The notes: a model not told the origin generated them from the letters alone. Shown: positions 1 to 9,393, counted from the stretch's first letter. The stretch: DNA of 10,281 bases from Opitutia bacterium (GCA_025351035.1 JANXWT010000347.1:1-10281); one strand, 5' to 3'. Numbers and translations: made by a program.

Positions 1-2690
<2,690 letters not shown>

Positions 2691-2736
2691 ACACCGGAGA
2701 CGCTCGCGGTAACCATAGACAGAACACTGACAACCT

Positions 2737-4074
2737 ATGCCTTTACCGCGCACTTTGCTGATTTGCCTCGCCGCCGCAGTTCATCTGGGTAGTGCCCACG
2801 CCAAGGTCACTGCCCTCGTTGGGGGCCGACTCATCGACGGCTGGGGCGACGCCCCGATCAATCACAGTGTCATTTTGATCGAAAACGAGCGCGTCAAAGC
2901 CGTCGGCACGATCGATTCGCTGACCGTGCCGGCCGATGCCGAGATCATCCGCACCGACGGCATGTCCGTCTTGCCCGGCTTATGGGACAATCACGTCCAC
3001 ACCATGCTGCTCGGGCATTCTGACTACGAGCATTGGGACAAGACCTACCCCAGCCGATTCGAGCGGGAAATCATGCCTGCTGCCGCGCGGCAGTTGCTCA
3101 TGGCCGGTGTGACGAGCGCCACCGATCTCGGCGCCCCGCTCGCCGCCAGCATCAATGTCCGCGAACGCATCCGCCGGGGCGAGATTCCCGGTCCGACGCT
3201 GTATGTTTCCGGGCCATTCATTCAACACGCGCCTTACCCCGGCACCGAGGATTTCCGCTGGGGCGTCAGTGGTGTGGCCGACGCCCGGGCCAAGGTCAGG
3301 CAGCTCGCCGACGCCGGCGTCAACGTCATCAAGTTGATCGACCAGGATCAAATGACCGAGGAAGAGGTCCGCGCCGTCGTCGAGGAAGCCCACCTTCGCA
3401 AGCTCCCCGTCATCGCACACGGACATCGTCCCGACGAAATTCGCATTGGGCTCAAGGCTGGGGTTGACCGGTTCGAGCACACTGGCCTCGCCATGGCCCC
3501 CGGGTATCCAGCCGACATCATCGCGTTGCTGCAAGAGCGCACCGCCAAGATGTCTCTCGGCCCGCTCTATTGGTGCCCGACCATCGAAGGGTTTTTCAAC
3601 TACGAGGACAATGCCCATAATCCCCTGCACATTGACGACGCGGGTTGGCAGCTCGGCGTCCCGACCGACATCGTCGCGGACATCAAGGCGTCGTTGAAAC
3701 ACCCGGGCTGGCTCGCATATTACCAGATCACGCCACTGCGCGCCAAGACCAGCGCCCGCAAATTCGAGCAACTCCGCCGGGCCGGCCTCGTCCTCCTCAT
3801 CGGCACCGACAGCGGTATTCCGATGAAATTCCACAACCAGTCCACGTGGCGGGAGCTTGATATTTGGGTCAGTAAGCTCGGCATGTCCTCAATGGACACC
3901 ATCCGCGCCGCCACTTACTGGCCGGCCGTCATGATGAAGGTAGACGCCGACTACGGCACAATCTCCATTGGCAAATATGCCGACATTATCGCGGTGAAAG
4001 GCGATGTCCTCCGTTACATCGACCTGCTTCAACGGGTCGATCTGGTCATCAAGCACGGGCAACGGATCAAGTAA
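2737..4074 (+). CDS. Secreted metal-dependent amidohydrolase (imidazolonepropionase-like)
   Basis: A 445-residue amidohydrolase-superfamily enzyme, expected to hydrolyse C-N bonds (amide, cyclic amide or dipeptide) with a binuclear metal centre. Residues 1-22 form a signal peptide: basic start, hydrophobic core, cleavage motif AHA before Lys23, so it should act in the periplasm or outside. The N-terminal beta sandwich (about 23-75) is followed by a TIM barrel. Metal ligands fit the family: D84-N-H86-V-H88, Lys199 in VIKL (candidate carboxylated lysine), His228 in AHGH, His248 in FEHTG and Asp358 in IGTDSG. The C-terminal PADI-like strand (G-KYADI, about 412-417) is typical. An extra loop of about 60 residues (about 278-340) sits between the last His and the catalytic Asp. 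The start is ATG with a signal peptide directly after it; no Shine-Dalgarno is visible. It lies 46 bases after the kinase and could share its transcript. The substrate cannot be read from sequence; relatives include Xaa-Pro and Xaa-Arg dipeptidases. Confidence 0.92.
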   Translation: MPLPRTLLICLAAAVHLGSAHAKVTALVGGRLIDGWGDAPINHSVILIENERVKAVGTIDSLTVPADAEIIRTDGMSVLPGLWDNHVHTMLLGHSDYEHWDKTYPSRFEREIMPAAARQLLMAGVTSATDLGAPLAASINVRERIRRGEIPGPTLYVSGPFIQHAPYPGTEDFRWGVSGVADARAKVRQLADAGVNVIKLIDQDQMTEEEVRAVVEEAHLRKLPVIAHGHRPDEIRIGLKAGVDRFEHTGLAMAPGYPADIIALLQERTAKMSLGPLYWCPTIEGFFNYEDNAHNPLHIDDAGWQLGVPTDIVADIKASLKHPGWLAYYQITPLRAKTSARKFEQLRRAGLVLLIGTDSGIPMKFHNQSTWRELDIWVSKLGMSSMDTIRAATYWPAVMMKVDADYGTISIGKYADIIAVKGDVLRYIDLLQRVDLVIKHGQRIK

Positions 4075-4121
4075 CCCACCCGACTTGCCACTGATTCAAC
4101 GGACAGGCTATTACGACCATT

Positions 4122-4149
4122 TTGCCGCAGTGTCTGCTCGCTGCGGTAA
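4122..4149 (+). terminator. Hairpin downstream of the amidohydrolase gene
   Basis: Nine pairs (TTGCCGCAG with CTGCGGTAA, one G-T wobble) close a 10-base loop, starting 47 bases after the amidohydrolase stop. There is no T-run on the 3' side, so this is at best a weak or Rho-assisted terminator, or a 3'-end stabilising hairpin. Confidence 0.35.
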
Positions 4150-4457
4150 TCATCCAAGTGCTGGCCACACTTATCATGGCACCCTGTATGGTCTGTTCGC
4201 CTTTGTCGCCAGACTGTCCTTCAGATTGCACCGGCCTAAAAGTGCGCAAACTCCGCGTCGATCTGTGCTGAATTTCTTCAATTTTTACCAAATTTCTCGC
4301 ATTTTAGCTCATTTTATTGCGAATATCGTCTGTTTTTACAAACTAACGCTTGCGGCGAAAATCAATGGTTGCCTATTCCCCTCAAACTTCTTTTGAACGC
4401 TGCTCGCTCAGACGCAACTAACCCAGCACACCGAGCAATCTTAACCTAGGCCGAACC
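4150..4457 (+). promoter_or_regulatory. AT-rich spacer upstream of accB, probable accBC promoter and leader region
   Basis: This 308-base stretch holds no convincing gene. The block 4261-4350 is about 31% GC by hand count, far below the coding DNA around it, with several runs of four or five T. A promoter for accB-accC must lie somewhere here or upstream. Candidate hexamers such as TTGAAC at 4393-4398 lack a good -10 partner at proper spacing, so no exact promoter is claimed. A small open frame running from inside the amidohydrolase gene into this area has no family-like features and was not accepted. Confidence 0.45.
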
Positions 4458-4940
4458 TTGGATCTCAAACAAATCAAGCAAATCATCGAACTCATCAAGC
4501 GCTCCGAGCTGACCGAGTTCGAGTTCGAGGAGGAGGGTTTCAAGATCAAGGTAAAGCGCGGCGCCGGCGGGCAACCTGTGATCATGACCCCGGCGGCATT
4601 GTCGGCCAATCCCTTTCCCGTCGTTTCTACCCCGGCACAGACCGCGACCCCCGTTCAAACCGCGGTTCCGGGCACCACCGCCCAAGCCGATGACACCGGT
4701 TTCGCCTATGTGAAATCGCCCATGGTCGGCACGTTCTATAAATCCGCCTCCCCCGAGACCCCCGCTTTCGTCAACGTCAGTTCCAAAGTCGAGGAAAAGA
4801 CCGTCGTCTGCATCATTGAAGCGATGAAGATCATGAACGAAATCCAAGCCGAGACCAAGGGAACCGTGGTCGAGGTGCTGGTCGAGAACGGCCAGCCCGT
4901 TGAATACGGCCAGCGTCTCTTCAAAGTCAAATTGGGCTGA
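4458..4940 (+). CDS. accB: Biotin carboxyl carrier protein of acetyl-CoA carboxylase
   Basis: AccB carries the biotin that AccC carboxylates and the carboxyltransferase (AccA/AccD, not in this window) then uses to make malonyl-CoA, the first committed step of fatty-acid synthesis; it is cytosolic. The product has 160 residues, the usual size. Residues 1-34 are the typical N-terminal region that begins DLKQIKQIIELIKRSELTE; residues 35-82 are a Pro/Ala/Thr-rich linker; residues 83-160 are the biotinyl domain. SPMVGTFY (87-94) and EAMKIMNE (121-128) are diagnostic, with biotinylated Lys124 encoded at 4827-4829. The start is TTG at 4458: an in-frame stop lies at 4419-4421, and no ATG or GTG occurs between it and the conserved N-terminus. 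Only a weak AGG (4448-4450) precedes it. It is followed 60 bases later by accC, forming an accBC unit. Confidence 0.97.
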   Translation: MDLKQIKQIIELIKRSELTEFEFEEEGFKIKVKRGAGGQPVIMTPAALSANPFPVVSTPAQTATPVQTAVPGTTAQADDTGFAYVKSPMVGTFYKSASPETPAFVNVSSKVEEKTVVCIIEAMKIMNEIQAETKGTVVEVLVENGQPVEYGQRLFKVKLG

Positions 4941-4948
4941 CCCAATTT
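4929..4948 (+). other. Hairpin spanning the accB stop codon
   Basis: An 8-pair perfect inverted repeat (AAATTGGG and CCCAATTT) closes the tetraloop CTGA. The TGA stop codon of accB (4938-4940) lies entirely in that loop. No T-run follows. It could affect transcript stability or coupling to accC, but chance is possible. Confidence 0.5.
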
Positions 4949-4960
4949 CTTCCAAGCTTG

Positions 4961-4984
4961 GCCGGCCAGACGCGTCTGTCCGGC
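4961..4984 (+). other. GC-rich hairpin between accB and accC
   Basis: The arms GCCGG/CCGGC and CAGA/TCTG pair with one C-T mismatch between them and a small CGCG loop; the core CAGACGCGTCTG is a perfect palindrome. It ends 16 bases before the accC ATG and is followed by TTAATTAT, not a real T-run. It may be a partial attenuator or an RNA-processing hairpin in the accBC transcript; a translation effect on accC is also possible. Confidence 0.5.
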
Positions 4985-5000
4985 TTAATTATCTACCTCC

Positions 5001-6362
5001 ATGATTCAAAAGATCCTCATCGCCAACCGTGGTGAAATTGCGCTGCGCGTCATCCGGGCCTGCCGCGAAATGGGGATCAAGACCCTTGCGGTCTATTCCG
5101 AAGCCGATGTGCAGTCTCTTCACGTCCAGCTCGCCGATGAAGCGATCTGCATCGGCGGACCCCGCAGCGCCGACAGCTACTTGCGCGCCGACCGCATCAT
5201 TAGCGCCGCCGAAATCGCCGACGTGGACGCCATCCATCCCGGCTATGGCTTCCTCTCGGAAAACGCCAAGTTCGCCGCCCAATGCGAGTCCTGTAACATC
5301 AAGTTCGTCGGGCCAAAATCGAAGAGCATCCAGATGATGGGTGACAAGTCTGTCGCCAAGGACACCGTCCGCAAGGCCGGCGTCCCCATCGTCCCCGGTT
5401 CCGATGGTCCGGTGGATTCCGAGGCCGAGGCCGTCAAGTCCGCCCGCAAGATTGGCTATCCCGTCATCATCAAGGCTGTCGCCGGCGGCGGCGGGCGTGG
5501 GATGCGCATCGCTCACAACGACGTCTCCTTCGCCAAGGAATATCACGTCGCCCGCAACGAGGCCGAAAAGGCCTTCGGCAATGGCGCTGTCTACATCGAG
5601 AAATACATCGAGAAACCCCGCCACATCGAGTTCCAGATTCTCGCCGACAGCCACGGCAAAGTCCTCCATCTCGGCGAACGCGACTGCTCCGTCCAACGTC
5701 GCCACCAGAAGCTCATCGAAGAGTCGCCGTCGCCCTTCCTTAACGCCGATCTCCGTAAGAAAATGGGCAAGGCCGCCGTCCGCGCGGCCGAAGCCGCCGA
5801 CTACGAGAACGCCGGCACGATCGAGTTCCTCGTCGATGCCAAGGGCAATTACTACTTCATCGAGATGAATACCCGCATCCAGGTCGAGCACCCCGTCACC
5901 GAGGAAGTGACCGGCATCGACCTCATCAAGCAGCAGATTCGGGTGGCCAACGGCGAGAAGCTCGACTTCGACCAAGGCGATGTCACGTGGACCAAGCACG
6001 CCATCGAATGTCGCATCAATGCCGAGGATCCCGCCCGCAATTTCATTCCCTCGCCCGGCACGATCAGCCTCTACTATGCCCCCGGCGGCCCCGGCGTCCG
6101 CATCGATTCCCACGCCTACAGCGGCTACGCCATCCCCCCTTATTACGACAGTATGATCGGCAAACTCATCTGCTTTGGCGCCACGCGCAAAATCGCCCTC
6201 CAACGCTCCTACCGCGCCCTCTCCGAATATCTCATCCGCGGCATCAAGACCACCATCCCCCTCCACAAAGCCATCATGAGCGACCCCGTCTTCATCGACG
6301 GCAAGGCGACCACGGCCTACATGGAAGACTTCATGTCCCGCACCCCGACCGACCTCTTCTGA
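5001..6362 (+). CDS. accC: Biotin carboxylase subunit of acetyl-CoA carboxylase
   Basis: AccC uses ATP and bicarbonate to carboxylate the biotin on AccB; it is a cytosolic ATP-grasp enzyme. The 453-residue product matches the usual bacterial length of about 450. Visible in order: the N-terminal fold opening with ILIANRGEIALRVIRAC (6-21), HPGYGFLSEN (79-88), the ATP-grasp glycine loop AGGGGRGMR (161-169), RRHQKLIEE (233-241) with Lys237, Glu275, IEMNTRIQVEHPVTE (287-301) with Glu288, Asn290, Arg292 and Glu296, and Arg338 in ECRINAED. All residues known to be needed for ATP, metal and bicarbonate handling are present. The ATG start gives the standard N-terminus; the bases just before it (ACCTCC) are pyrimidine-rich, so there is no Shine-Dalgarno. 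It is the second gene of accB-accC and is followed by a strong terminator. The shorter length excludes pyruvate or propionyl-CoA carboxylase fusions. Confidence 0.98.
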   Translation: MIQKILIANRGEIALRVIRACREMGIKTLAVYSEADVQSLHVQLADEAICIGGPRSADSYLRADRIISAAEIADVDAIHPGYGFLSENAKFAAQCESCNIKFVGPKSKSIQMMGDKSVAKDTVRKAGVPIVPGSDGPVDSEAEAVKSARKIGYPVIIKAVAGGGGRGMRIAHNDVSFAKEYHVARNEAEKAFGNGAVYIEKYIEKPRHIEFQILADSHGKVLHLGERDCSVQRRHQKLIEESPSPFLNADLRKKMGKAAVRAAEAADYENAGTIEFLVDAKGNYYFIEMNTRIQVEHPVTEEVTGIDLIKQQIRVANGEKLDFDQGDVTWTKHAIECRINAEDPARNFIPSPGTISLYYAPGGPGVRIDSHAYSGYAIPPYYDSMIGKLICFGATRKIALQRSYRALSEYLIRGIKTTIPLHKAIMSDPVFIDGKATTAYMEDFMSRTPTDLF

Positions 6363-6393
6363 GCCGCTCTCCCCACAATTGCCTGCCCCACTG

Positions 6394-6426
6394 ACCGCGC
6401 TGCCCTTGGCTCGCGGTTAATTTTTG
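6394..6426 (+). terminator. Intrinsic terminator of accBC
   Basis: ACCGCG (6394-6399) pairs perfectly with CGCGGT (6412-6417). A small inner stem GCC/GGC lies in the loop, and TTAATTTTTG follows, including five consecutive T at 6421-6425. It lies 31 bases after the accC stop and has the form of a Rho-independent terminator. Confidence 0.72.
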
Positions 6427-6502
6427 TCCGCCCCTCAACTTTCTCGCTCTTCCCGTGTCCCTTGTGGTCATTCCAGACAATCATTTCTGCCCGCCCTCAC
6501 CC

Positions 6503-7117
6503 ATGCGCCCTCTCACCCTGCTCTGCCTTACCCTCACCGCCCTCTCCTCCACCGCTCGCGCCGACGACACTCCGCTCGCCCGCGCCACTGCCTGGCTGAC
6601 CGGCCACTTCACCAACGAGACCCAGTTCACCACCGACAAAGGCTACCGCCACGTCAACCTCCACTCCGCGCCGATCTTCGCCGACCGCACCGACGGCCCG
6701 TGGCTCTACGTCGAACAGTCGCTCGCCGACGCCCCCACTGTGCCCTATCGGCAGCATATCCAGCAACTCAGCGCCCGCGCCGACAGTGCCATCGAAGTCC
6801 GCATTTACACCCTCGCCAACCCCGTCGCGTTCATCATCTCGTGGCACGACGCCGCCCGCCTCGCCAAACTCACCCACACCGACCTCGTCTTTCAGGAAGG
6901 CTGCACGATCATCCTGCGCGAGCAACCCGACGGCTCCTTCAAAGGCGCGACGGAAGGCATCGGCTGCGCCAACGATCTCCACGGTGCCGCCTACGCCACC
7001 TCCGATCTCACCGTGACAAAAGCCGAGCTCACCACCTGGGAACGCGGTTACAACGCCGCCAAAGCCCAAGTCTGGGGCCCCATGGGCGGCGGCTACATCT
7101 TCAAACGAGTCGAGTGA
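6503..7117 (+). CDS. Exported CpcT/CpeT-family protein
   Basis: A 204-residue protein with the hallmarks of the CpcT/CpeT family. Cyanobacterial members attach bilins to phycobiliprotein cysteines; homologues outside cyanobacteria have no settled function. Family-like motifs: WLTGHFTNETQF (31-42), WLYVEQS (67-73), PYRQHIQQL (81-89), EGC (132-134), F-KGATEGIGC (146-155), an ATSDLTVT strand (165-172), WERGYNAAKAQVWGP (179-193) and the closing GGYIF (196-200). Two cysteines remain (134 and 155) after the signal peptide is removed. Residues 1-20 form a signal peptide (hydrophobic core, ARA before Asp21), so the ATG at 6503 is preferred over the in-frame GTG at 6455, which would bury it. An exported location differs from the cytosolic bilin lyases and argues against a phycobilisome role. 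It stands alone after the accBC terminator, with no bilin-synthesis or phycobiliprotein gene in the window. Family call is from remembered motifs. Confidence 0.82.
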   Translation: MRPLTLLCLTLTALSSTARADDTPLARATAWLTGHFTNETQFTTDKGYRHVNLHSAPIFADRTDGPWLYVEQSLADAPTVPYRQHIQQLSARADSAIEVRIYTLANPVAFIISWHDAARLAKLTHTDLVFQEGCTIILREQPDGSFKGATEGIGCANDLHGAAYATSDLTVTKAELTTWERGYNAAKAQVWGPMGGGYIFKRVE

Positions 7118-7272
7118 TCGTGTAAGGCGGGTGTCGCCTCCGCCGTTCTTCAATGGAGCCGGCGTGCCCTCGCCCCGAGGTCGGGGACTTTGCGGCGGTG
7201 GAGCACGTTGACCCAACGCGCTAATGAAGAGACGCAGACTCTTGTCGGTCCAAAGCCTCTGGCGCTGACCGA
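7118..7272. repeat. Dyad-rich intergenic stretch, possible dispersed repeat or terminator
   Basis: Several short inverted repeats are packed after the CpeT-like gene: AGGCG (7125-7129) with CGCCT (7135-7139); CCCCGA (7173-7178) with TCGGGG (7181-7186); CCGCCG near 7140 with CGGCGG near 7192; and TCGGTC (7245-7250) with GACCGA (7267-7272). None has a T-run. Their density in non-coding DNA suggests a repeated intergenic element or a Rho-type terminator; only one copy is visible here, so repeat status is unproven. Confidence 0.4.
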
Positions 7273-7313
7273 TGCTCAATATTGATTGGTCATCGCGTCG
7301 GAACAAACACTGC

Positions 7314-7322
7314 TGTTATAAT
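7314..7322 (+). promoter_or_regulatory. Extended -10 promoter for the flotillin-like gene
   Basis: TGTTATAAT gives a perfect TATAAT hexamer at 7317-7322 with the TG of an extended -10 element one base upstream. No good -35 lies 16-18 bases before it, which is acceptable for extended -10 promoters. Transcription would start near 7329, leaving a leader of about 90 bases before the GTG at 7421; I see no recognisable riboswitch in that leader. Confidence 0.55.
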
Positions 7323-7420
7323 GCGCATTTAATTGCCACGCGCCGACGGATGGGAGACCTGCGCGGCGTTCTCAAACAATCAACCCCCGATTACTTTGAA
7401 CATCCTTACTGTCGTAGATT

Positions 7421-9226
7421 GTGCTGCTTGGTGCGCTCCTCACTCTGGGCTTCGGCTACAAGTTCTTTATCCGCATCATCGGCATGGTCATCGTGCCCAA
7501 CGACGGCGTCGGCGTCGTCACCAAGAAATTTACCATCGGCATCAAAAACTCCACTCTACCTGACGGCAAACTCATCGCTCTGGCCGGCGAAGCCGGCATC
7601 CAAGCCGACACCTTGGCCCCTGGTCTGCACCTTTGGCTCTGGCCTTGGCAGTATTCAATAGACGTTATGCCTTTTATTACCGTCGAAGAAGGCAAAATCG
7701 GCGTCGTCGAATCGCGCGACGGTGTGCCCCTCTCCGGTGGCCGCGTTCTGGCCAGGCAGGTCGACTGCGATTCCTTCCAAAACGCCCGCGCGTTCCTGCA
7801 AAACGGCGGCCAACGCGGACCGCAAATCGCTCTCATCCCACCAGGCACCTACCGCATCAACACCGGGCTGTTCACGGTGAGTGACGCGCCCGTCCTCGAA
7901 ATCTCTGACAACCGCGTCGGCATTATCACGACCAAAGAAGGACGCAGCCTGCCCACCGGCGAGATTGCCGGCATCAGGGTCGACGGGCATAACGCCTATC
8001 AGGACGGAGAGGCGTTCGTTACGGCGGGCGGCTTCAAAGGACTTCAGGAACAAGTGCTGCTGGCCGGACGTTACTTCATCAATCCGCAGTTCGCCACCGT
8101 CGAACTCGTCGACATGACCGAGGTGCCCATCGCCCACGCCGGGGTCGTGATCGCCTACGTCGGCGAAGCCGGCAAGGACATCACCGGCGAGAGTTTCCGC
8201 CACGGCAATCTCGTTGAGAAAGGCAAGAAGGGCGTCTGGGCCGAGCCGCTCGACCCGGGCCGCTATGCAATCAACCCGCGCACACACCGCGTCGTCAGCG
8301 TGCCGACGGCCAACGTCGTCCTCAACTGGGCGAATGACAAATCCGAGTCGCACAAGCTCGACGAGAAACTCTCCACCATCACGGTGCGCTCCTCCGATGG
8401 CTTCCGCTTCAACCTCGACGTTTCCCAGATCATCCACATCCCCCGCAACGATGCACCCAAGGTCATCGCCCGCTTCGGCAGCATGGTCAACTTGGTCACG
8501 CAGGTGCTCGAGCCCACGATCGGCAACTACTTCCGCAATGCCGCGCAAAACTCGGACGTGATCGAATTCCTCAAGTCGCGCTCCGAGCGCCAAGCCGATG
8601 CCAAGAAACAGATCGGCGAAGCCCTCGACGACTACAACGTCGGCGCCGTCGACACCCTCATCGGTGACATCACGCCCCCCGACGACCTGATGAAGACTCT
8701 CACCGACCGCAAAATCGCGGAGCAGGAACGCGTCACCTACGAGACCCAGCGCCAGGCCGAGATCGTCCGCAAAGAATTGCAGCAAGCCAAAGCCGTGGCT
8801 GACACCCAGGCCAAGGTCGTGGACTCCGAGCGCAGCGTCGCCATCGCCGAGTTCGCCGCGCAGGCTTCCATCAAACGCGCCGAGGGCGAGGCCCGCGCCC
8901 GCACCGCCATCGCCGAGGCCGACGCCAATGTGATCAAAATGGTCGGCGGCGCCGAGGCCGAGAAGACCCAGAAGATCGGCTCGGCCGAAGCGAGCGTCAT
9001 CAAGCAGAAGGTCGAGGCCACCAACCGAGAATCGTTTGTCGCCATCGAGGTTGCTCGGGCGCTCGCTGCCAGCGGCCAAAAACTCGTGCCCGATATCATG
9101 AGCACCGGCGGCGGTGGCAGCGGCGGCGGCTCCACGATCATCGAAATGCTCGCCGCAAGCATGTTCAACGACCGGTTGAAAGCCCAGGCAGCAGCAGCCG
9201 AACGCTCGCCCGCCAGCAAGAGCTGA
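7421..9226 (+). CDS. SPFH/flotillin-like membrane protein with N-terminal tandem repeats
   Basis: A 601-residue flotillin-like protein, expected to be anchored in the inner membrane and to oligomerise into a membrane microdomain scaffold. A short hydrophobic N-terminus (about 1-25) is followed by about four related beta-type units starting near residues 30, 93, 166 and 240. Each opens with a GVV/GII motif and has a PG or AG turn followed by an INP-like strand (PPGTYRINT, LLAGRYFINP, LDPGRYAINP). The SPFH domain covers about 300-430, an Ala/Glu/Arg-rich coiled coil with EQERVTYETQRQAEIVRKEL covers about 425-550, a Gly/Ser linker 562-571, and a short hydrophobic tail follows. The GTG start at 7421 is forced by an in-frame TAG at 7415-7417; no Shine-Dalgarno is visible, and the hydrophobic N-terminus is slightly short, so an altered or mis-sequenced 5' end is possible. 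It has its own extended -10 promoter. No NfeD-type partner gene is adjacent. Confidence 0.9.
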   Translation: MLLGALLTLGFGYKFFIRIIGMVIVPNDGVGVVTKKFTIGIKNSTLPDGKLIALAGEAGIQADTLAPGLHLWLWPWQYSIDVMPFITVEEGKIGVVESRDGVPLSGGRVLARQVDCDSFQNARAFLQNGGQRGPQIALIPPGTYRINTGLFTVSDAPVLEISDNRVGIITTKEGRSLPTGEIAGIRVDGHNAYQDGEAFVTAGGFKGLQEQVLLAGRYFINPQFATVELVDMTEVPIAHAGVVIAYVGEAGKDITGESFRHGNLVEKGKKGVWAEPLDPGRYAINPRTHRVVSVPTANVVLNWANDKSESHKLDEKLSTITVRSSDGFRFNLDVSQIIHIPRNDAPKVIARFGSMVNLVTQVLEPTIGNYFRNAAQNSDVIEFLKSRSERQADAKKQIGEALDDYNVGAVDTLIGDITPPDDLMKTLTDRKIAEQERVTYETQRQAEIVRKELQQAKAVADTQAKVVDSERSVAIAEFAAQASIKRAEGEARARTAIAEADANVIKMVGGAEAEKTQKIGSAEASVIKQKVEATNRESFVAIEVARALAASGQKLVPDIMSTGGGGSGGGSTIIEMLAASMFNDRLKAQAAAAERSPASKS

Positions 9227-9247
9227 CCCTGCCCACAAGGTTCCAAT

Positions 9248-9286
9248 CCGCCAGCCGCACGCCCGATTGCCGGCGGCACTTGGCGG
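9248..9286 (+). terminator. Nested hairpin after the flotillin-like gene
   Basis: CCGCCA (9248-9253) pairs with TGGCGG (9281-9286), and directly inside it GCCGC (9254-9258) pairs with GCGGC (9273-9277). It begins 22 bases after the stop codon, in the spacer between two converging genes. Only CCTTATC follows, so termination may be weak or Rho-assisted. Confidence 0.45.
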
Positions 9287-9309
9287 CCTTATCACATCGA
9301 TGACACAAA

Positions 9310-9393
9310 GCAGTCGGCACTGCGCAATAAGCACCCGTGCCCGTCGCTCTTTGCCGCAGCTCATCTCCACCCCTGAAGAGCTGAAATCGTTTT
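9310..9393. terminator. Further dyads in the convergent spacer
   Basis: GCAGT (9310-9314) pairs with ACTGC (9319-9323) around a 4-base loop. CAGCTC (9357-9362) pairs with GAGCTG (9378-9383) and is followed on the plus strand by AAATCGTTTT. Either may help stop transcription from one side or the other. Stems are only 5-6 pairs, so support is modest. Confidence 0.3.

Noticed and set aside
4004..4396. 130-codon frame overlapping the end of the amidohydrolase gene and the spacer
   Set aside because: It begins out of frame inside the amidohydrolase gene, runs into AT-rich non-coding DNA and shows no recognisable domain or ribosome-binding site.
4393..4421. TTGAAC with AACTAA as an accB promoter
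   Set aside because: The -10 match is poor and several equally weak pairs exist nearby, so no specific promoter is claimed.
4989..6266. 425-codon open frame antisense to accC
   Set aside because: It is the complement of a highly conserved biotin carboxylase. The translation is Gly/Ala/Asp/Val-rich low-complexity of the kind produced opposite GC-rich codons, with no domain signature.
6455..6502. GTG at 6455 as start of the CpeT-like protein
   Set aside because: It would place 16 extra residues (SLVVIPDNHFCPPSP) before a well-formed signal peptide that begins at the ATG at 6503.
6424..7125. 233-codon frame overlapping the CpeT-like gene in another frame
   Set aside because: Translation is dominated by Arg, Pro, His and Ser, a frame-shift artefact of C-rich codons; the overlapping frame has a signal peptide and family motifs.
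7655..9370. 571-codon open frame antisense to the flotillin-like gene
   Set aside because: Composition is typical of a shadow frame (Gly, Asp, Val, Ala), and the opposite strand encodes clear repeat, SPFH and coiled-coil domains.
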